Positions 26,888-37,577 of a stretch of 64,000 nucleotides of DNA are shown here, piece by piece; position 1 is the first letter of the stretch; every line of letters starts with the position of its first letter. The stretch is from an uncultured Clostridia bacterium (GTDB lineage: Bacteria; Bacillota; Clostridia; Oscillospirales; Acutalibacteraceae). The stretch spans positions 1 through 64,000 of the forward strand of contig CALWUW010000002.1 in the NCBI GenBank assembly GCA_944384815.1. Reading direction: 5' to 3'. Both the position numbers and the translations under genes were made by a program. The notes beneath the pieces were generated by a model. The model made no database searches. It worked only from the letters and a program-made list of their open reading frames with translations, and was not told the DNA's origin.

Positions 26888-27544
26888 ATGTATCGGCGAT
26901 GTGGACTTAGCCGGCGTCCGCCAGGCTCCGGCAAACGGAAGTTTGGTTTGCTTTTCGTTCTTTCGTTGGCAGTGGGGATTGTTTTCCTGGAATTCCGTTT
27001 GAAGCCTGTTGCCAGAGAATTGGCCGCCCATGAAGCGTCCGTTCTTTTCATTGAGGCAGTGGGTGAGGCCGTTGACTGTGTACTGCAGGAAGAAAATATT
27101 ACCTATGAAAATTTGGTTCATATCCTTCGGGATGACGGTGGCTCGGTTTTGTCCGTAAGCTCCGATGTAGTTCAAATGAATCGTTTAAAGGCAGAAGTCT
27201 TGCAACGCACGCAGGAAAACTTAGACCAAATGGGCGGAAGGGAAATTTGGATTCCTCTGGGTACTTTATGCGGCGGAGAGCTGTTTCGGGGAAGAGGGCC
27301 GAAGATCCCCTTGCGGATCACTCTTTCAGGGGCAGTGACTGCTGATTTTTCTAATACATATACATCCGCGGGAATCAATCAGACTTGCCATCGAATATCC
27401 CTTCAAGTCAATGGGGAGATATATACATACATTTCCGGCACGCAGGCTACTGTTCCGGTGGATTGGGATATTGCTGTAGCAGAAACCATTATTGTAGGCG
27501 AGACGCCGCAGTTCTTTGCCGGAACATCCCTGGAAAACTCATAG
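26888..27544 (+). CDS. yunB: Sporulation protein YunB-like
   Basis: 218 residues from the ATG at 26888 (AGGTGGG upstream); a TTG at 26852 is possible but less likely. A basic N-terminus is followed by one membrane helix (about 19-38), then an extracytoplasmic domain resembling YunB: LKPVARELA, IPLGTL and the PLRITLSGAVTADF segment. YunB is needed for normal spore formation in Bacillus and is made in the mother cell. A sigma-E promoter was not clearly identified. The call is by remembered similarity. Confidence 0.75.
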   Translation: MYRRCGLSRRPPGSGKRKFGLLFVLSLAVGIVFLEFRLKPVARELAAHEASVLFIEAVGEAVDCVLQEENITYENLVHILRDDGGSVLSVSSDVVQMNRLKAEVLQRTQENLDQMGGREIWIPLGTLCGGELFRGRGPKIPLRITLSGAVTADFSNTYTSAGINQTCHRISLQVNGEIYTYISGTQATVPVDWDIAVAETIIVGETPQFFAGTSLENS

Positions 27545-27583
27545 TCAACCTAAAGAAGGAAAGAATAAAGTTACCGGTTATAG

Positions 27584-29636
<2,053 letters not shown>

Positions 29637-29716
29637 TTTTTCGAAATTTTTCTTTAGAAGTTTAAGGTTCCCAATTATAAAACAGCCGAAAATCATACAA
29701 GGAAAAGGAATGTGCT

Positions 29717-30976
29717 ATGAAAACGACGTTTGTAACCAAAGAACAGCTGGAAAAAATTACCCAGAAATTTCCTACCCCGTTTCACCTTTATGATGAGAAA
29801 CAGATTCGTGAGCGAGCCAGAGCGCTGAAGTCTGCTTTTGCCTGGAATCCGGGCTTTAAGGAATATTTTGCAGTAAAAGCTACGCCCAACCCCTTTATTC
29901 TGAAAATTCTCCAGGAGGAAGGATGTGGAGTGGACTGTTCTTCCCTGACAGAATTGATGATGGCGGAAGCTTGCGGATTTTCAGGGGAAGAGATCATGTT
30001 TTCCTCCAATGTGACCCCTGCAGAAGATTTTGTTTTGGCTAAGAAGCTGGGGGCTTTTATCAATCTGGATGATCGCACTCATGTGGAATTTTTACAGAAA
30101 ACAGCTGGTATTCCGGAAACGATTTGCTGCCGTTACAATCCGGGTGGTTATTTCTCTATCTCCAATGCGATTATGGACAATCCCGGAGATGCAAAATATG
30201 GGATGACCAAGGAGCAAATGATCGACGCTTATAAAACCTTGCAGAAAATGGGAGCGAAGCGCTTTGGCATTCATGCGTTTTTAGCCAGTAATACCACCAC
30301 GGGAGAATATTATCCCACTTTGGCTCGAATTCTGTTTGAGCTGGCCGTAGAGCTTCATCAGGAGACCGGTGCGGAAATTGCCTTTGTTAATTTGTCCGGA
30401 GGCGTGGGGATCCCTTACCGTCCGGAGCAACCGGAGGTGGACATTGCCGCTGTTGGAGAAGGCGTGCGCAAAGCTTATGAGGAAGTTCTGATTCCGGCGG
30501 GAATGGACCAGGTAGCTATTTTTACGGAATTGGGACGATATATGCTTGCGCCGGCTGGATGCTTGGTTTCTCGGGTGCTGCATCAAAAACATATCTATAA
30601 AGAATACATTGGTCTGGACGCTTGTGCGGCCAACTTGATGCGGCCGGCTATGTATGGAGCATATCACCATATTACCGTGGCGGGAAAAGAAAACGCCCCC
30701 TGCGACCATCTCTATGATGTAACAGGTGGTCTTTGTGAAAATAACGATAAATTTGCTATTGACCGTTCTCTTCCGGAAATCGAAATCGGAGATCTTCTGA
30801 TTCTTCATGATACAGGCGCTCACGGTTTTGCCATGGGATATAATTACAACGGCAAGCTTCGGTCTGCGGAGCTGCTGCTTTGCCAGGATGGAGAGGTTCA
30901 GTTGATTCGCCGCGCAGAGACGCCGCAGGACTATTTTGCCACGTTTGATTTCTCGGGCTTTTTCTCGGAGAAGTAA
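29717..30976 (+). CDS. lysA: Diaminopimelate decarboxylase
   Basis: 419 residues, a fold III PLP enzyme. The PLP lysine is K54 in FAVKATPNP; LSGGVGIP (about 235-242), the ELGRY block and GLDACAANLMRP, which carries the second-subunit catalytic cysteine region, fit the LysA/ornithine decarboxylase family. It removes the carboxyl of meso-DAP to give lysine. Some relatives act on other amino acids, so the symbol is slightly tentative. ATGTGCT precedes the ATG with AAGGAA upstream. A strong terminator follows. Confidence 0.88.
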   Translation: MKTTFVTKEQLEKITQKFPTPFHLYDEKQIRERARALKSAFAWNPGFKEYFAVKATPNPFILKILQEEGCGVDCSSLTELMMAEACGFSGEEIMFSSNVTPAEDFVLAKKLGAFINLDDRTHVEFLQKTAGIPETICCRYNPGGYFSISNAIMDNPGDAKYGMTKEQMIDAYKTLQKMGAKRFGIHAFLASNTTTGEYYPTLARILFELAVELHQETGAEIAFVNLSGGVGIPYRPEQPEVDIAAVGEGVRKAYEEVLIPAGMDQVAIFTELGRYMLAPAGCLVSRVLHQKHIYKEYIGLDACAANLMRPAMYGAYHHITVAGKENAPCDHLYDVTGGLCENNDKFAIDRSLPEIEIGDLLILHDTGAHGFAMGYNYNGKLRSAELLLCQDGEVQLIRRAETPQDYFATFDFSGFFSEK

Positions 30977-31062
30977 AAATTTAATTAGGCCGTTTTGCTG
31001 AAAACCGAAGGCGAGATTTCAGTCATGCCTTTGCTCAGACCTATTCAATATTTTTAGGATTC

Positions 31063-31101
31063 AACCAGCCGCAGCTGCTTAGCAGCTGCGGCTGGTTTTT
31101 T
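31063..31101 (+). terminator. Intrinsic terminator after lysA
   Basis: A 17-bp inverted repeat (AACCAGCCGCAGCTGCT and complement) followed by T5. Confidence 0.93.
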
Positions 31102-31143
31102 ATAACTATGTCTGTTAAAAACTTTTAAGAAATGGCTAGTCCG

Positions 31144-31173
31144 GTTCTATTTCAGCGGGATTGTCCATATGTA
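31144..31173 (+). promoter_or_regulatory. Possible sigma-E promoter of the spoIIIA operon
   Basis: GTTCTATT (31144-31151) and CATATGTA (31166-31173), 14 bases apart, loosely fit the sigma-E elements (-35 with ATATT, -10 CATACANT). The spoIIIA operon is under sigma-E in known spore formers. The match is partial. Confidence 0.3.
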
Positions 31174-31200
31174 TGGGACAGAAAGGAAGGGACAAACCAT

Positions 31201-32220
31201 ATGGAATACATAACAGATGCACGCTTTGATTCCGCAGCTGCTCTTTTACCGGCTCCTATAGGAGGACTGCTTCTTTCTGTACCGGCGGCAATCAAGCGGA
31301 AAACACAGGAAATACGGCTGCGAACAGGGAAGCCCTTAGCTATCGGATGCCGGAAAGCCGTCTATTTTATAGGAAAAAACGGAAGATTGCTTACGGTTCC
31401 GGGAAAAGAGGCTTATATTGCAGACAAAGATAGCGTACAGGCATGTTTTCAGTTTCTTTGCGAATATTCGGTATACAGCCATGAAAATGAAATCCGTCAG
31501 GGATTTCTTTCCCTTCGAGGAGGGCATAGGGCGGGGGTGTGCGGAACAGCTGTTTATCGGGATGGTCATTTTTCAGGTGTTTGTGATATTTCTTCCATCT
31601 GCCTGCGGATCTCGCGACAAATGACCGGTTGTTCCGAAGAAATTTTGAAAGAAATCGGCTCCGAACTTTCCCGGGGATTGCTTTTAGCCGGAGCACCATC
31701 CAGTGGAAAAACAACCGTTTTGCGGGATCTGGCCAGAGCGATTTCTTCCGGAGAGGCAGGAGAAATTCAAAGGATCGCTATTGTGGACGAGCGGGGAGAA
31801 TTGGCGGGAACCTATGCAGGAATGGCGGAAAATGATCTGGGGTACTGCTGCGATGTTTTAAACGGATACCAAAAGGCAGAAGGAATTTTGCAAGCAGTAC
31901 GCGCTTTGTCTCCGGATTATATTTTGTGTGATGAGATCGGAGGAACGGAAGAGGCCAAATCCCTCCTTCAATGTCTTCATGCAGGCGTATCTATCATAGC
32001 CAGCATTCATGCAGGGTCTCCGGAAGAGTTTTTACACAGGCAGCAAGCTTTGCTTTTGCTTCGGGGAGGAGCGTTTGGTCATGTGGCATTTTTAGCAGGA
32101 AAACAGGAACCGGGGACAATAGACAGGATTTATAAAGCGGGGGATCTACTTGCTCAAATACATGGGAATGCTGCTGCTGATAGTAGCGGGGGTTTTGGTC
32201 GGGCAGTGGGAATCGCTTAA
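31201..32220 (+). CDS. spoIIIAA: Stage III sporulation protein AA
   Basis: 339 residues from the ATG at 31201 (AAAGGAAGG upstream); a longer frame from 31132 is not family-like. A P-loop GAPSSGKTT (164-172) and the ESGD-like IVDERGELAG block place it with the secretion-type ATPases. It is the ATPase of the SpoIIIA-SpoIIQ channel between mother cell and forespore. Its 3' end overlaps spoIIIAB by 71 bases. Confidence 0.96.
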   Translation: MEYITDARFDSAAALLPAPIGGLLLSVPAAIKRKTQEIRLRTGKPLAIGCRKAVYFIGKNGRLLTVPGKEAYIADKDSVQACFQFLCEYSVYSHENEIRQGFLSLRGGHRAGVCGTAVYRDGHFSGVCDISSICLRISRQMTGCSEEILKEIGSELSRGLLLAGAPSSGKTTVLRDLARAISSGEAGEIQRIAIVDERGELAGTYAGMAENDLGYCCDVLNGYQKAEGILQAVRALSPDYILCDEIGGTEEAKSLLQCLHAGVSIIASIHAGSPEEFLHRQQALLLLRGGAFGHVAFLAGKQEPGTIDRIYKAGDLLAQIHGNAAADSSGGFGRAVGIA

Positions 32221-32638
32221 GCTTTCCTTGCGGGTTCGCCATTTGGAAGAGCTTTTGGTTTTTATAAAGAATATGGAAACGGAAATTCGTTTTTCTTCCG
32301 TTCCATTACTGCCCCTTCTAAAAAAGTATAGCAAAACCATTCCATGGATGCGGATTTGCGTGAAACATATGGAATCCGGTGAAGATTTTTCCGGCAGTTG
32401 GAAAAAAGCCGTTGGGCAAGCTTCCGGGGTATGGGAGAAGGAACGCGATCTGTTGCTCCGATTGGGAGAGGGGTTGGGAAAAACGGACCTTCAGGGGCAG
32501 ATTTCCCACTGTGAAATGATTTTTAAGCTGCTGGAAGAGGTTTTGGAAAAAGCAAAAGAAGAACAGAAAAATAAATCCAGGATCTATCAAACTTTAGGGG
32601 CTTTTGGTGGAATAGCCATTGCTTTGTTGATTGGCTGA
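32150..32638 (+). CDS. spoIIIAB: Stage III sporulation protein AB
   Basis: 162 residues. I take the TTG at 32150 because it gives the family start MLKYMG and has GCGGGGGA upstream; ATG 32162 is the alternative. N- and C-terminal hydrophobic helices flank a helical cytoplasmic domain, similar to GspF-type secretion proteins. LRVRHLEELLVFIKNMETEI is the conserved part. It takes part in the SpoIIIA channel in the outer forespore membrane. Confidence 0.93.
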   Translation: MLKYMGMLLLIVAGVLVGQWESLKLSLRVRHLEELLVFIKNMETEIRFSSVPLLPLLKKYSKTIPWMRICVKHMESGEDFSGSWKKAVGQASGVWEKERDLLLRLGEGLGKTDLQGQISHCEMIFKLLEEVLEKAKEEQKNKSRIYQTLGAFGGIAIALLIG

Positions 32639-32693
32639 GGTGTAAATTCTACCCCGTACACGGGAAAGTTTCAAAGAAAGGATTTTGTGAGCG

Positions 32694-32888
32694 ATGAATG
32701 TGGATTTGATTTTTAAAATTGCGGCCATAGGGATTATTGTGGCCGTGCTCAACCAGCTTTTGATCCGTTCCGGACGGGAAGAGCAGGCAATGATGACCAC
32801 TCTGGCGGGATTGATCGTTGTGCTGATGATGGTCATTCAGCAAATCGATGCCCTCTTTCAAGCTATAAAATCCATTTTTGGATTATAG
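32694..32888 (+). CDS. spoIIIAC: Stage III sporulation protein AC
   Basis: 64 residues, two transmembrane helices, with LNQLLIRSGREEQAMM between them as in the family. AAAGGA precedes the ATG. SpoIIIAC and SpoIIIAD are small membrane components of the channel complex. Confidence 0.95.
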   Translation: MNVDLIFKIAAIGIIVAVLNQLLIRSGREEQAMMTTLAGLIVVLMMVIQQIDALFQAIKSIFGL

Positions 32889-32903
32889 CCCGGAGGTTTT
32901 GCA

Positions 32904-33293
32904 ATGGATATCACCGCTTTTGCCGCGTTGGCAGTGATTGCAGCGATCTTTTCCGTTATACTGAGACGGTACCATGCGGAATATGGTGTTTTTATTTCCG
33001 TAGCCTGCGGAGGAATGCTTTTGGCGGTTTTGCTGCAGCAGCTGATTCCGGCGATTCAACAAATCAATTCCTTTTTTCAGTCTTCCGGCATGCCGGAGGA
33101 ATATGTAATTATCCTTTTTAAATCTTTGGGAATCTGCTATATCACCCAGTTTGCCGCGGATACCTGCCGGGATGCAGGGGAATCTGCATTGGCCGCAAAA
33201 GCGGAAGTAGCCGGCAGGATCTCTATTCTTTTGCTTTCTCTTCCTTTGTTTGAGGAAATTTCGCAAATTGTCAGCGGATTGGCGGGTGGTTGA
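32904..33293 (+). CDS. spoIIIAD: Stage III sporulation protein AD
   Basis: 129 residues with four hydrophobic segments. LRRYHAEYGVFISVACG and FAADTCRDAGESALAAKAE are characteristic of the family. GGAGG lies eight bases upstream of the ATG. One base separates its stop from the GTG of spoIIIAE. Confidence 0.95.
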   Translation: MDITAFAALAVIAAIFSVILRRYHAEYGVFISVACGGMLLAVLLQQLIPAIQQINSFFQSSGMPEEYVIILFKSLGICYITQFAADTCRDAGESALAAKAEVAGRISILLLSLPLFEEISQIVSGLAGG

Positions 33294-33294
33294 C

Positions 33295-34452
33295 GTGAAA
33301 AAAAGGATACTGGTGTTCCTTGTTTTAGGAAGTCTCTTTTGTATGGGAAAAGTAAATATGGTTTGGGCAGAAGAAGAAAAAGAACCGTCGGCGGAAGAGT
33401 ATTATTCACAGCAGGTGGAAGAAAGCGGAGCGGAAGATCTTCCCGGGTATCTGGATGAAGAAACCCGGCGTCAGCTTGCGGCTTTGGGCGTGGAGGATGT
33501 AAACCCGGAAAACTTTATGAACCTTTTTCCGGAGACGATATTTGAGTCTCTGGGAAATGCGGCGGAGCAAGCATCCCGGCAGCCTTTTCAGGTTCTGACC
33601 ATGCTTCTTTCCGTGATTTTGCTTTCTGCCTTATTAAGCGGTTTGAAGACCGGGCTGGGAACTTCTGTGGCAACTACCGCTTCTTTGGTAGGGGTGTTGT
33701 GCGTTTGCCTTATATTGGTGCAGCCGGTACTTTCTTTTTTGCATCAGGCGGAGACGGTAGTTAAGGCAGGGGCAGGATTTATGCTGGCATGTATTCCTGT
33801 GCTGGCAGGCATTTTGCTGGCGGCGGGGCAGCCTATGGCATCCTCCTCCTTTCAAATTTTAATGACGGCCGCGGGAAACGCGGTTTCCTTTTTATGCGCC
33901 GGAGTCCTCATTCCTTTAATGAATTCCTATCTGGGAATTTCTGTTGTTTCTGCAGTGTCTCCGGAGACGAAATTAAATGGCGTCTGTAATGCGTTCAGTA
34001 AAACCGTGAAATGGATTTTAGGGCTTTGTATGACGGTTTTTACCGGGCTTTTAACTATTCAAAGTATTGTAACCACTGCTGCCGATTCCGCCGGAGGAAG
34101 GGCGGCCCGGTTTGTGGTCAGCAGCTTTGTTCCCATCGTAGGCGGAACTTTAGGGGAAGCTTTGGGGACGGTAGCCGGATGTGTAAAAACTTTGAAATCC
34201 GGCGTAACGGCCTTTCTGATTTTGGCGGAAGGAGTGCTTTTTTTACCTGTTCTTCTGCAATGTATTTTGTGGAGGATTACAATTGCTTTTTGCGCAGGCG
34301 TGAGCCAAATGTTCGGTTTGTCGGCTATCACGGATTTATTAGAGTCCGTAGGAAAGGTGACAGAGACGCTGCAGGCGATTTTGCTTTGTTCCATGGCTGT
34401 TATGACGGTGACGTCCACTATCCTTTTGATGTTGGGGGGAGGAGGAACATGA
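33295..34452 (+). CDS. spoIIIAE: Stage III sporulation protein AE
   Basis: 385 residues from the GTG at 33295, which starts a typical signal peptide (KKRILVFLVLG to VWA); the frame open from 33250 overlaps spoIIIAD and lacks a good start. After an acidic extracellular part, about seven transmembrane helices follow. It is the largest membrane subunit of the mother-cell channel. It overlaps spoIIIAF by four bases. Confidence 0.93.
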   Translation: MKKRILVFLVLGSLFCMGKVNMVWAEEEKEPSAEEYYSQQVEESGAEDLPGYLDEETRRQLAALGVEDVNPENFMNLFPETIFESLGNAAEQASRQPFQVLTMLLSVILLSALLSGLKTGLGTSVATTASLVGVLCVCLILVQPVLSFLHQAETVVKAGAGFMLACIPVLAGILLAAGQPMASSSFQILMTAAGNAVSFLCAGVLIPLMNSYLGISVVSAVSPETKLNGVCNAFSKTVKWILGLCMTVFTGLLTIQSIVTTAADSAGGRAARFVVSSFVPIVGGTLGEALGTVAGCVKTLKSGVTAFLILAEGVLFLPVLLQCILWRITIAFCAGVSQMFGLSAITDLLESVGKVTETLQAILLCSMAVMTVTSTILLMLGGGGT

Positions 34453-34922
34453 ATGCGGTGCAGACATGGACATTAGCGGTTTGTTTTTCTGTGTTGGCAG
34501 TTTCACTTCTGCAATACTTATTGCCTAAAGGGTCTATGGAAAAAATGATGCGGTTTCTTGTGGGAACGTTTCTGGTTTGTGCTTTTCTTTATCCTGTGAA
34601 AGAATGGATCCCCCAGATCCCCCAGTGGGTGCAGTTCCCAACCTATCAGGATAATTACGAGGATTTTTCCTCTTTAGTGGAAGAGCAGCAAATGCAGGCG
34701 GCTGAGATGAGTATAAAAAATCTGGTAAGCGTGGAAATGAACGATTTAGGAATTCCCTATAAAAATATTGGGGTAGATATGGATATAGAGGAAAACGGCA
34801 GCATAGGTATTAACAGGATTTCCATTGAACTGGAAGACGGATATCAAGGATACGGATTGCGGGTATGCTCGCTTTTATCCGAAAAATTAGGGGTGGAAGT
34901 GGAGGTGGAAGGAAATGAGTGA
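34449..34922 (+). CDS. spoIIIAF: Stage III sporulation protein AF
   Basis: 157 residues from the ATG in the ATGA overlap; the longer open frame upstream is read-through within spoIIIAE. Two N-terminal membrane helices (residues about 8-25 and 33-50) are followed by a ring-building domain in the C-terminal half. GGAGGAAC lies directly upstream. It overlaps spoIIIAG by eight bases. Confidence 0.92.
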   Translation: MNAVQTWTLAVCFSVLAVSLLQYLLPKGSMEKMMRFLVGTFLVCAFLYPVKEWIPQIPQWVQFPTYQDNYEDFSSLVEEQQMQAAEMSIKNLVSVEMNDLGIPYKNIGVDMDIEENGSIGINRISIELEDGYQGYGLRVCSLLSEKLGVEVEVEGNE

Positions 34923-35469
34923 ATCCGGCAGGAGTGAAATAAAAGGGGTCTTTTCCAAATTAGCAGAAAATCCATTGGGACGAAAAATCGCATTGGGAAT
35001 CGGAATAGGCGGAATATTTCTGATCTTTATTTCCGGCTTTTTCTCTCCGGGAGAAACGGATACTCCCAATACGGAGGCTCTTTCAGAAAGTATATCTACA
35101 CAGCAGTACACAGAAAATCTCAAAACAGAGCTTCTGAAAATTCTTACAAAAATTAACGGAGCACAGGATGCTTCTGTATTGATCACATTGGAGAAGGATG
35201 CGCAGCAGGTGTATGCTTCCCAGGAGAAAAAGAGTGTACAGGCAGACGGAGAAGCTACGGATGAGCAGGAAGAGACTTCATATATTTTGGTGAAAGATTC
35301 AGATGGATCACAAAAGGCTTTGAAAATCACGGAAGTGCAGCCCATGGTAAAAGGGGTGGTGGTGATTTGTGAAAAAGGAGATGATCCGCAGGTGCAGCAA
35401 AAAATAATAAATGCTGTAACCACGGCGTTTCATATTTCGTCCGCAAGAGTTTGCGTGATCGGTTCTTAA
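34915..35469 (+). CDS. spoIIIAG: Stage III sporulation protein AG
   Basis: 184 residues. One membrane helix (about 22-42) is followed by an acidic linker and the ring-building motif domain (KTELLKILTKINGAQDASVLITLE), with the C-terminal VKGVVVICEKGDD block. It forms a large ring in the channel between the two membranes. Confidence 0.94.
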   Translation: MSESGRSEIKGVFSKLAENPLGRKIALGIGIGGIFLIFISGFFSPGETDTPNTEALSESISTQQYTENLKTELLKILTKINGAQDASVLITLEKDAQQVYASQEKKSVQADGEATDEQEETSYILVKDSDGSQKALKITEVQPMVKGVVVICEKGDDPQVQQKIINAVTTAFHISSARVCVIGS

Positions 35470-35504
35470 AAAAGGTAAAACAGAAATAGGAGGAGAAGAC
35501 AATT

Positions 35505-36065
35505 ATGGCATTTGGAAAAAGACAACTGGTGCTGGCAGCTTTGGTGGTGGCGTTAGGCGCGGCAGTATACTTGAATTGGCAGTTCAGTGGAGATACAGCT
35601 GTTTTAACAGGTACAGAATCCGTAGAGTCTGAAAAAAACATAGGAGAAGCACAGCTGGTAAATGGGTCTGCGGTGTCGGACTCTGCTTCTGCCTCATCCG
35701 ATACAGAGGCAGGAACGGACGATTGGTACACGCAAGCCAGACTTTCCAGACAAAAAGCCAGGGATGAAGCTACGGAGCTTCTGAAGGATATACTGGCGGA
35801 CGCCAGTGCTAACGATCAGGCCAAAGAGGAAGCGGTAGAAAAAGCGGCCCAGCTGGCACAAAATGTCCTTCAGGAGAATAATATTGAAAGCTTGATCCGG
35901 GCAAAAGGATTTGGGGACTGCGTGGTATATATCCAAAACGGAGAATGCAGCGTAGTGATTTCCGGAAGTGAAGAGGTGGAGAACAGCACGGTTATTATCA
36001 AAGATATTGTGTCCGGTCAGGCGGCGGTAGAATACGGTAAAATAAAAATCATCGAAAATAGTTGA
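35505..36065 (+). CDS. spoIIIAH: Stage III sporulation protein AH
   Basis: 186 residues. A short cytoplasmic start, one membrane helix (about 5-23), a linker low in hydrophobic residues and a C-terminal YscJ/FliF-like domain (about 100-186; RDEATELLKDIL and IKDIVSGQ). SpoIIIAH binds SpoIIQ of the forespore through this domain. AGGAGGAG precedes the ATG. It ends the operon; the next gene has its own promoter. Confidence 0.95.
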   Translation: MAFGKRQLVLAALVVALGAAVYLNWQFSGDTAVLTGTESVESEKNIGEAQLVNGSAVSDSASASSDTEAGTDDWYTQARLSRQKARDEATELLKDILADASANDQAKEEAVEKAAQLAQNVLQENNIESLIRAKGFGDCVVYIQNGECSVVISGSEEVENSTVIIKDIVSGQAAVEYGKIKIIENS

Positions 36066-36071
36066 ATTCAC

Positions 36072-36100
36072 TTGCTCCACGAAATGTTTGTTGGTATAAT
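36072..36100 (+). promoter_or_regulatory. Promoter of the nusB operon
   Basis: TTGCTC (36072-36077), 17-base spacer, TATAAT (36095-36100), directly after the spoIIIAH stop. A transcript starting near 36107 meets an intrinsic terminator at 36169 before reaching nusB. Confidence 0.65.
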
Positions 36101-36130
36101 AAACATGTGGAAGTTTGAAAACAGAATGTG

Positions 36131-36140
36131 TGCTTTTGCA
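36131..36140 (+). promoter_or_regulatory. boxA-like element in the nusB leader
   Basis: TGCTTTTGCA resembles the start of rRNA boxA (TGCTCTTT), with one mismatch in eight bases. NusB with NusE binds boxA RNA. It stands 30 bases before a terminator, a logical position for antitermination, but a match this short could be chance. Confidence 0.25.
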
Positions 36141-36168
36141 GAAATTCAAAGGCATAAACCAACATACA

Positions 36169-36198
36169 ACCCTCCACACCTGTGGAGGGTATTTTTTT
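36169..36198 (+). terminator. Intrinsic terminator between promoter and nusB
   Basis: ACCCTCCACA and its perfect complement with a two-base centre, then ATTTTTTT. It may end spoIIIA transcripts, attenuate nusB transcription, or both. Confidence 0.85.
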
Positions 36199-36215
36199 CG
36201 ATTCAGGAGGAAAAA

Positions 36216-36629
36216 ATGAAACGACGTGAAGCGAGAGAACAGGCATTTATTCTTCTTTTTCAGCACAGCATCAGCCGGGAACCTGTGGAGCAGGTAATTG
36301 AGGATGCGGAAGTATGCGGGGAAGGAACGTATATTGTGGATCCTTTTGCAGAAGCCATCGCCTTAAAGTCCGAAGAACATGAAGCGCAGCTGGATGAGAT
36401 CATCGCAGCCAACATTCGGGGGTGGACGATGAATCGCCTGTCCAAAGTATCTTTGGCTTTGCTTCGGCTAGCGTTGTGTGAGATGCTGTATGAACCGGAC
36501 ATCCCTGTAAGCGTATCCATCAACGAAGCGGTGGAATTGGCAAAGAAATACGGAGCAGATGAGGATGCCTCCTTTGTAAATGGGCTTTTGGGAACGGTAG
36601 CCAGAAAAAACGGTGAAGGAAATGTGTGA
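36216..36629 (+). CDS. nusB: Transcription antitermination factor NusB
   Basis: 137 residues from ATG 36216 with AGGAGG six bases upstream; the frame open from 36072 runs back through the terminator and is not coding. MKRREAREQAFILLFQ is the classical N-terminus, and VSINEAVELAKKYG with FVNGLLG closes the protein. NusB binds boxA with S10 (NusE) in rRNA antitermination. It starts an operon nusB-M22 gene-xseA-xseB-ispA with overlapping or nearly touching genes. Confidence 0.97.
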   Translation: MKRREAREQAFILLFQHSISREPVEQVIEDAEVCGEGTYIVDPFAEAIALKSEEHEAQLDEIIAANIRGWTMNRLSKVSLALLRLALCEMLYEPDIPVSVSINEAVELAKKYGADEDASFVNGLLGTVARKNGEGNV

Positions 36630-37560
36630 ATATCTGGGAATAGATACCAGCAATTACACAACCTCTGTTGCGTTGCTTCGCAGCGGAACCATTGTGCAGG
36701 AAAAGAAGCTTCTTCCTGTTCGCGCAGGAGAGCTGGGGCTGCGGCAGAGTGATGCGGTTTTTCATCATACGCAGCAGCTTCCGGACCTAGTAGAAAAGCT
36801 TCTTGAAAAGTCCGTGGAGCCCATTGGAGGGATTGGCTGCTCTTTGCGCCCCCGAACCCAGGAAGGCTCTTATATGCCTTGTTTTACCGTAGGTGTCTCG
36901 GCGGCTCGGATGCTTTCCGCGGCGCTTTCGGTTCCCTGCCGTTTTTTTTCCCATCAGGAAGGGCATATTGCCGCTGCGCTGTTCTCTTCCGGAAAACTGC
37001 ATTGGCTGGATGAAAGGCGGAAATTTTTAGCGTTCCATGTTTCCGGAGGAACCACGGAGGCGGTTTGGGTGCAGCCGGAAAAAGACGGTTCTCTGGATAT
37101 ACAGCCGGCGGCCGCTTCTTTGGATTTGAAAGCCGGACAAGCCATTGACCGAGTAGGCGGAATGCTGGGGCTTCCTTTTCCGTCCGGTAAGTTTTTAGAA
37201 AAACTAGCCCTGGATTCCCAGGCTTCCTTTCGGATTCGTCCGTCCATGAAAGGAGCCGATTGTTCCCTTTCCGGAATTCAAAACCAATGTGAAGCCCGTC
37301 TGCGTCGGGGAGAAAGCCGGGAGGACGTAGCTTTGTTTTGTCTTTTGTCCATAGAGGCGGCTTTGTGCGCCATGGCGGAAGCGCTGCTGGCGGATGAACC
37401 GAAAACGCCCATCCTGTTTGCAGGCGGAGTGATGGGGAATTCTATTTTGCGGAAACATTTGGAAGAACGATTCCATGGCGCTTTTGCAGAACCGGAGTTT
37501 TCTTCTGACAATGCGGCGGGAATTGCTGTGTTAGCGGCAAGGACGTTAAAAAATGATTGA
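36622..37560 (+). CDS. M22/Kae1-like protein (TsaD-related paralogue)
   Basis: 312 residues from ATG 36622, inside the end of nusB; GTG 36613 is an alternative and neither has a well-spaced Shine-Dalgarno. GIDTSNYTTSVAL is the ASKHA phosphate-binding loop, and HQEGH (H111, H115) corresponds to the metal-binding HxEGH of TsaD. FAGGVMGN and EFSSDNAAGIA are also TsaD-like. It is shorter and more divergent than true TsaD, which makes the tRNA t6A modification, so it is probably a family paralogue seen in Clostridia with unproven function. Confidence 0.8.
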   Translation: MCEYLGIDTSNYTTSVALLRSGTIVQEKKLLPVRAGELGLRQSDAVFHHTQQLPDLVEKLLEKSVEPIGGIGCSLRPRTQEGSYMPCFTVGVSAARMLSAALSVPCRFFSHQEGHIAAALFSSGKLHWLDERRKFLAFHVSGGTTEAVWVQPEKDGSLDIQPAAASLDLKAGQAIDRVGGMLGLPFPSGKFLEKLALDSQASFRIRPSMKGADCSLSGIQNQCEARLRRGESREDVALFCLLSIEAALCAMAEALLADEPKTPILFAGGVMGNSILRKHLEERFHGAFAEPEFSSDNAAGIAVLAARTLKND

Positions 37561-37577
37561 ATAAGAGGGCGGACACT

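Noticed and set aside
29643..29716. Lysine riboswitch before lysA
   Set aside because: The leader from the consensus promoter is about 75 bases, far shorter than an L-box.
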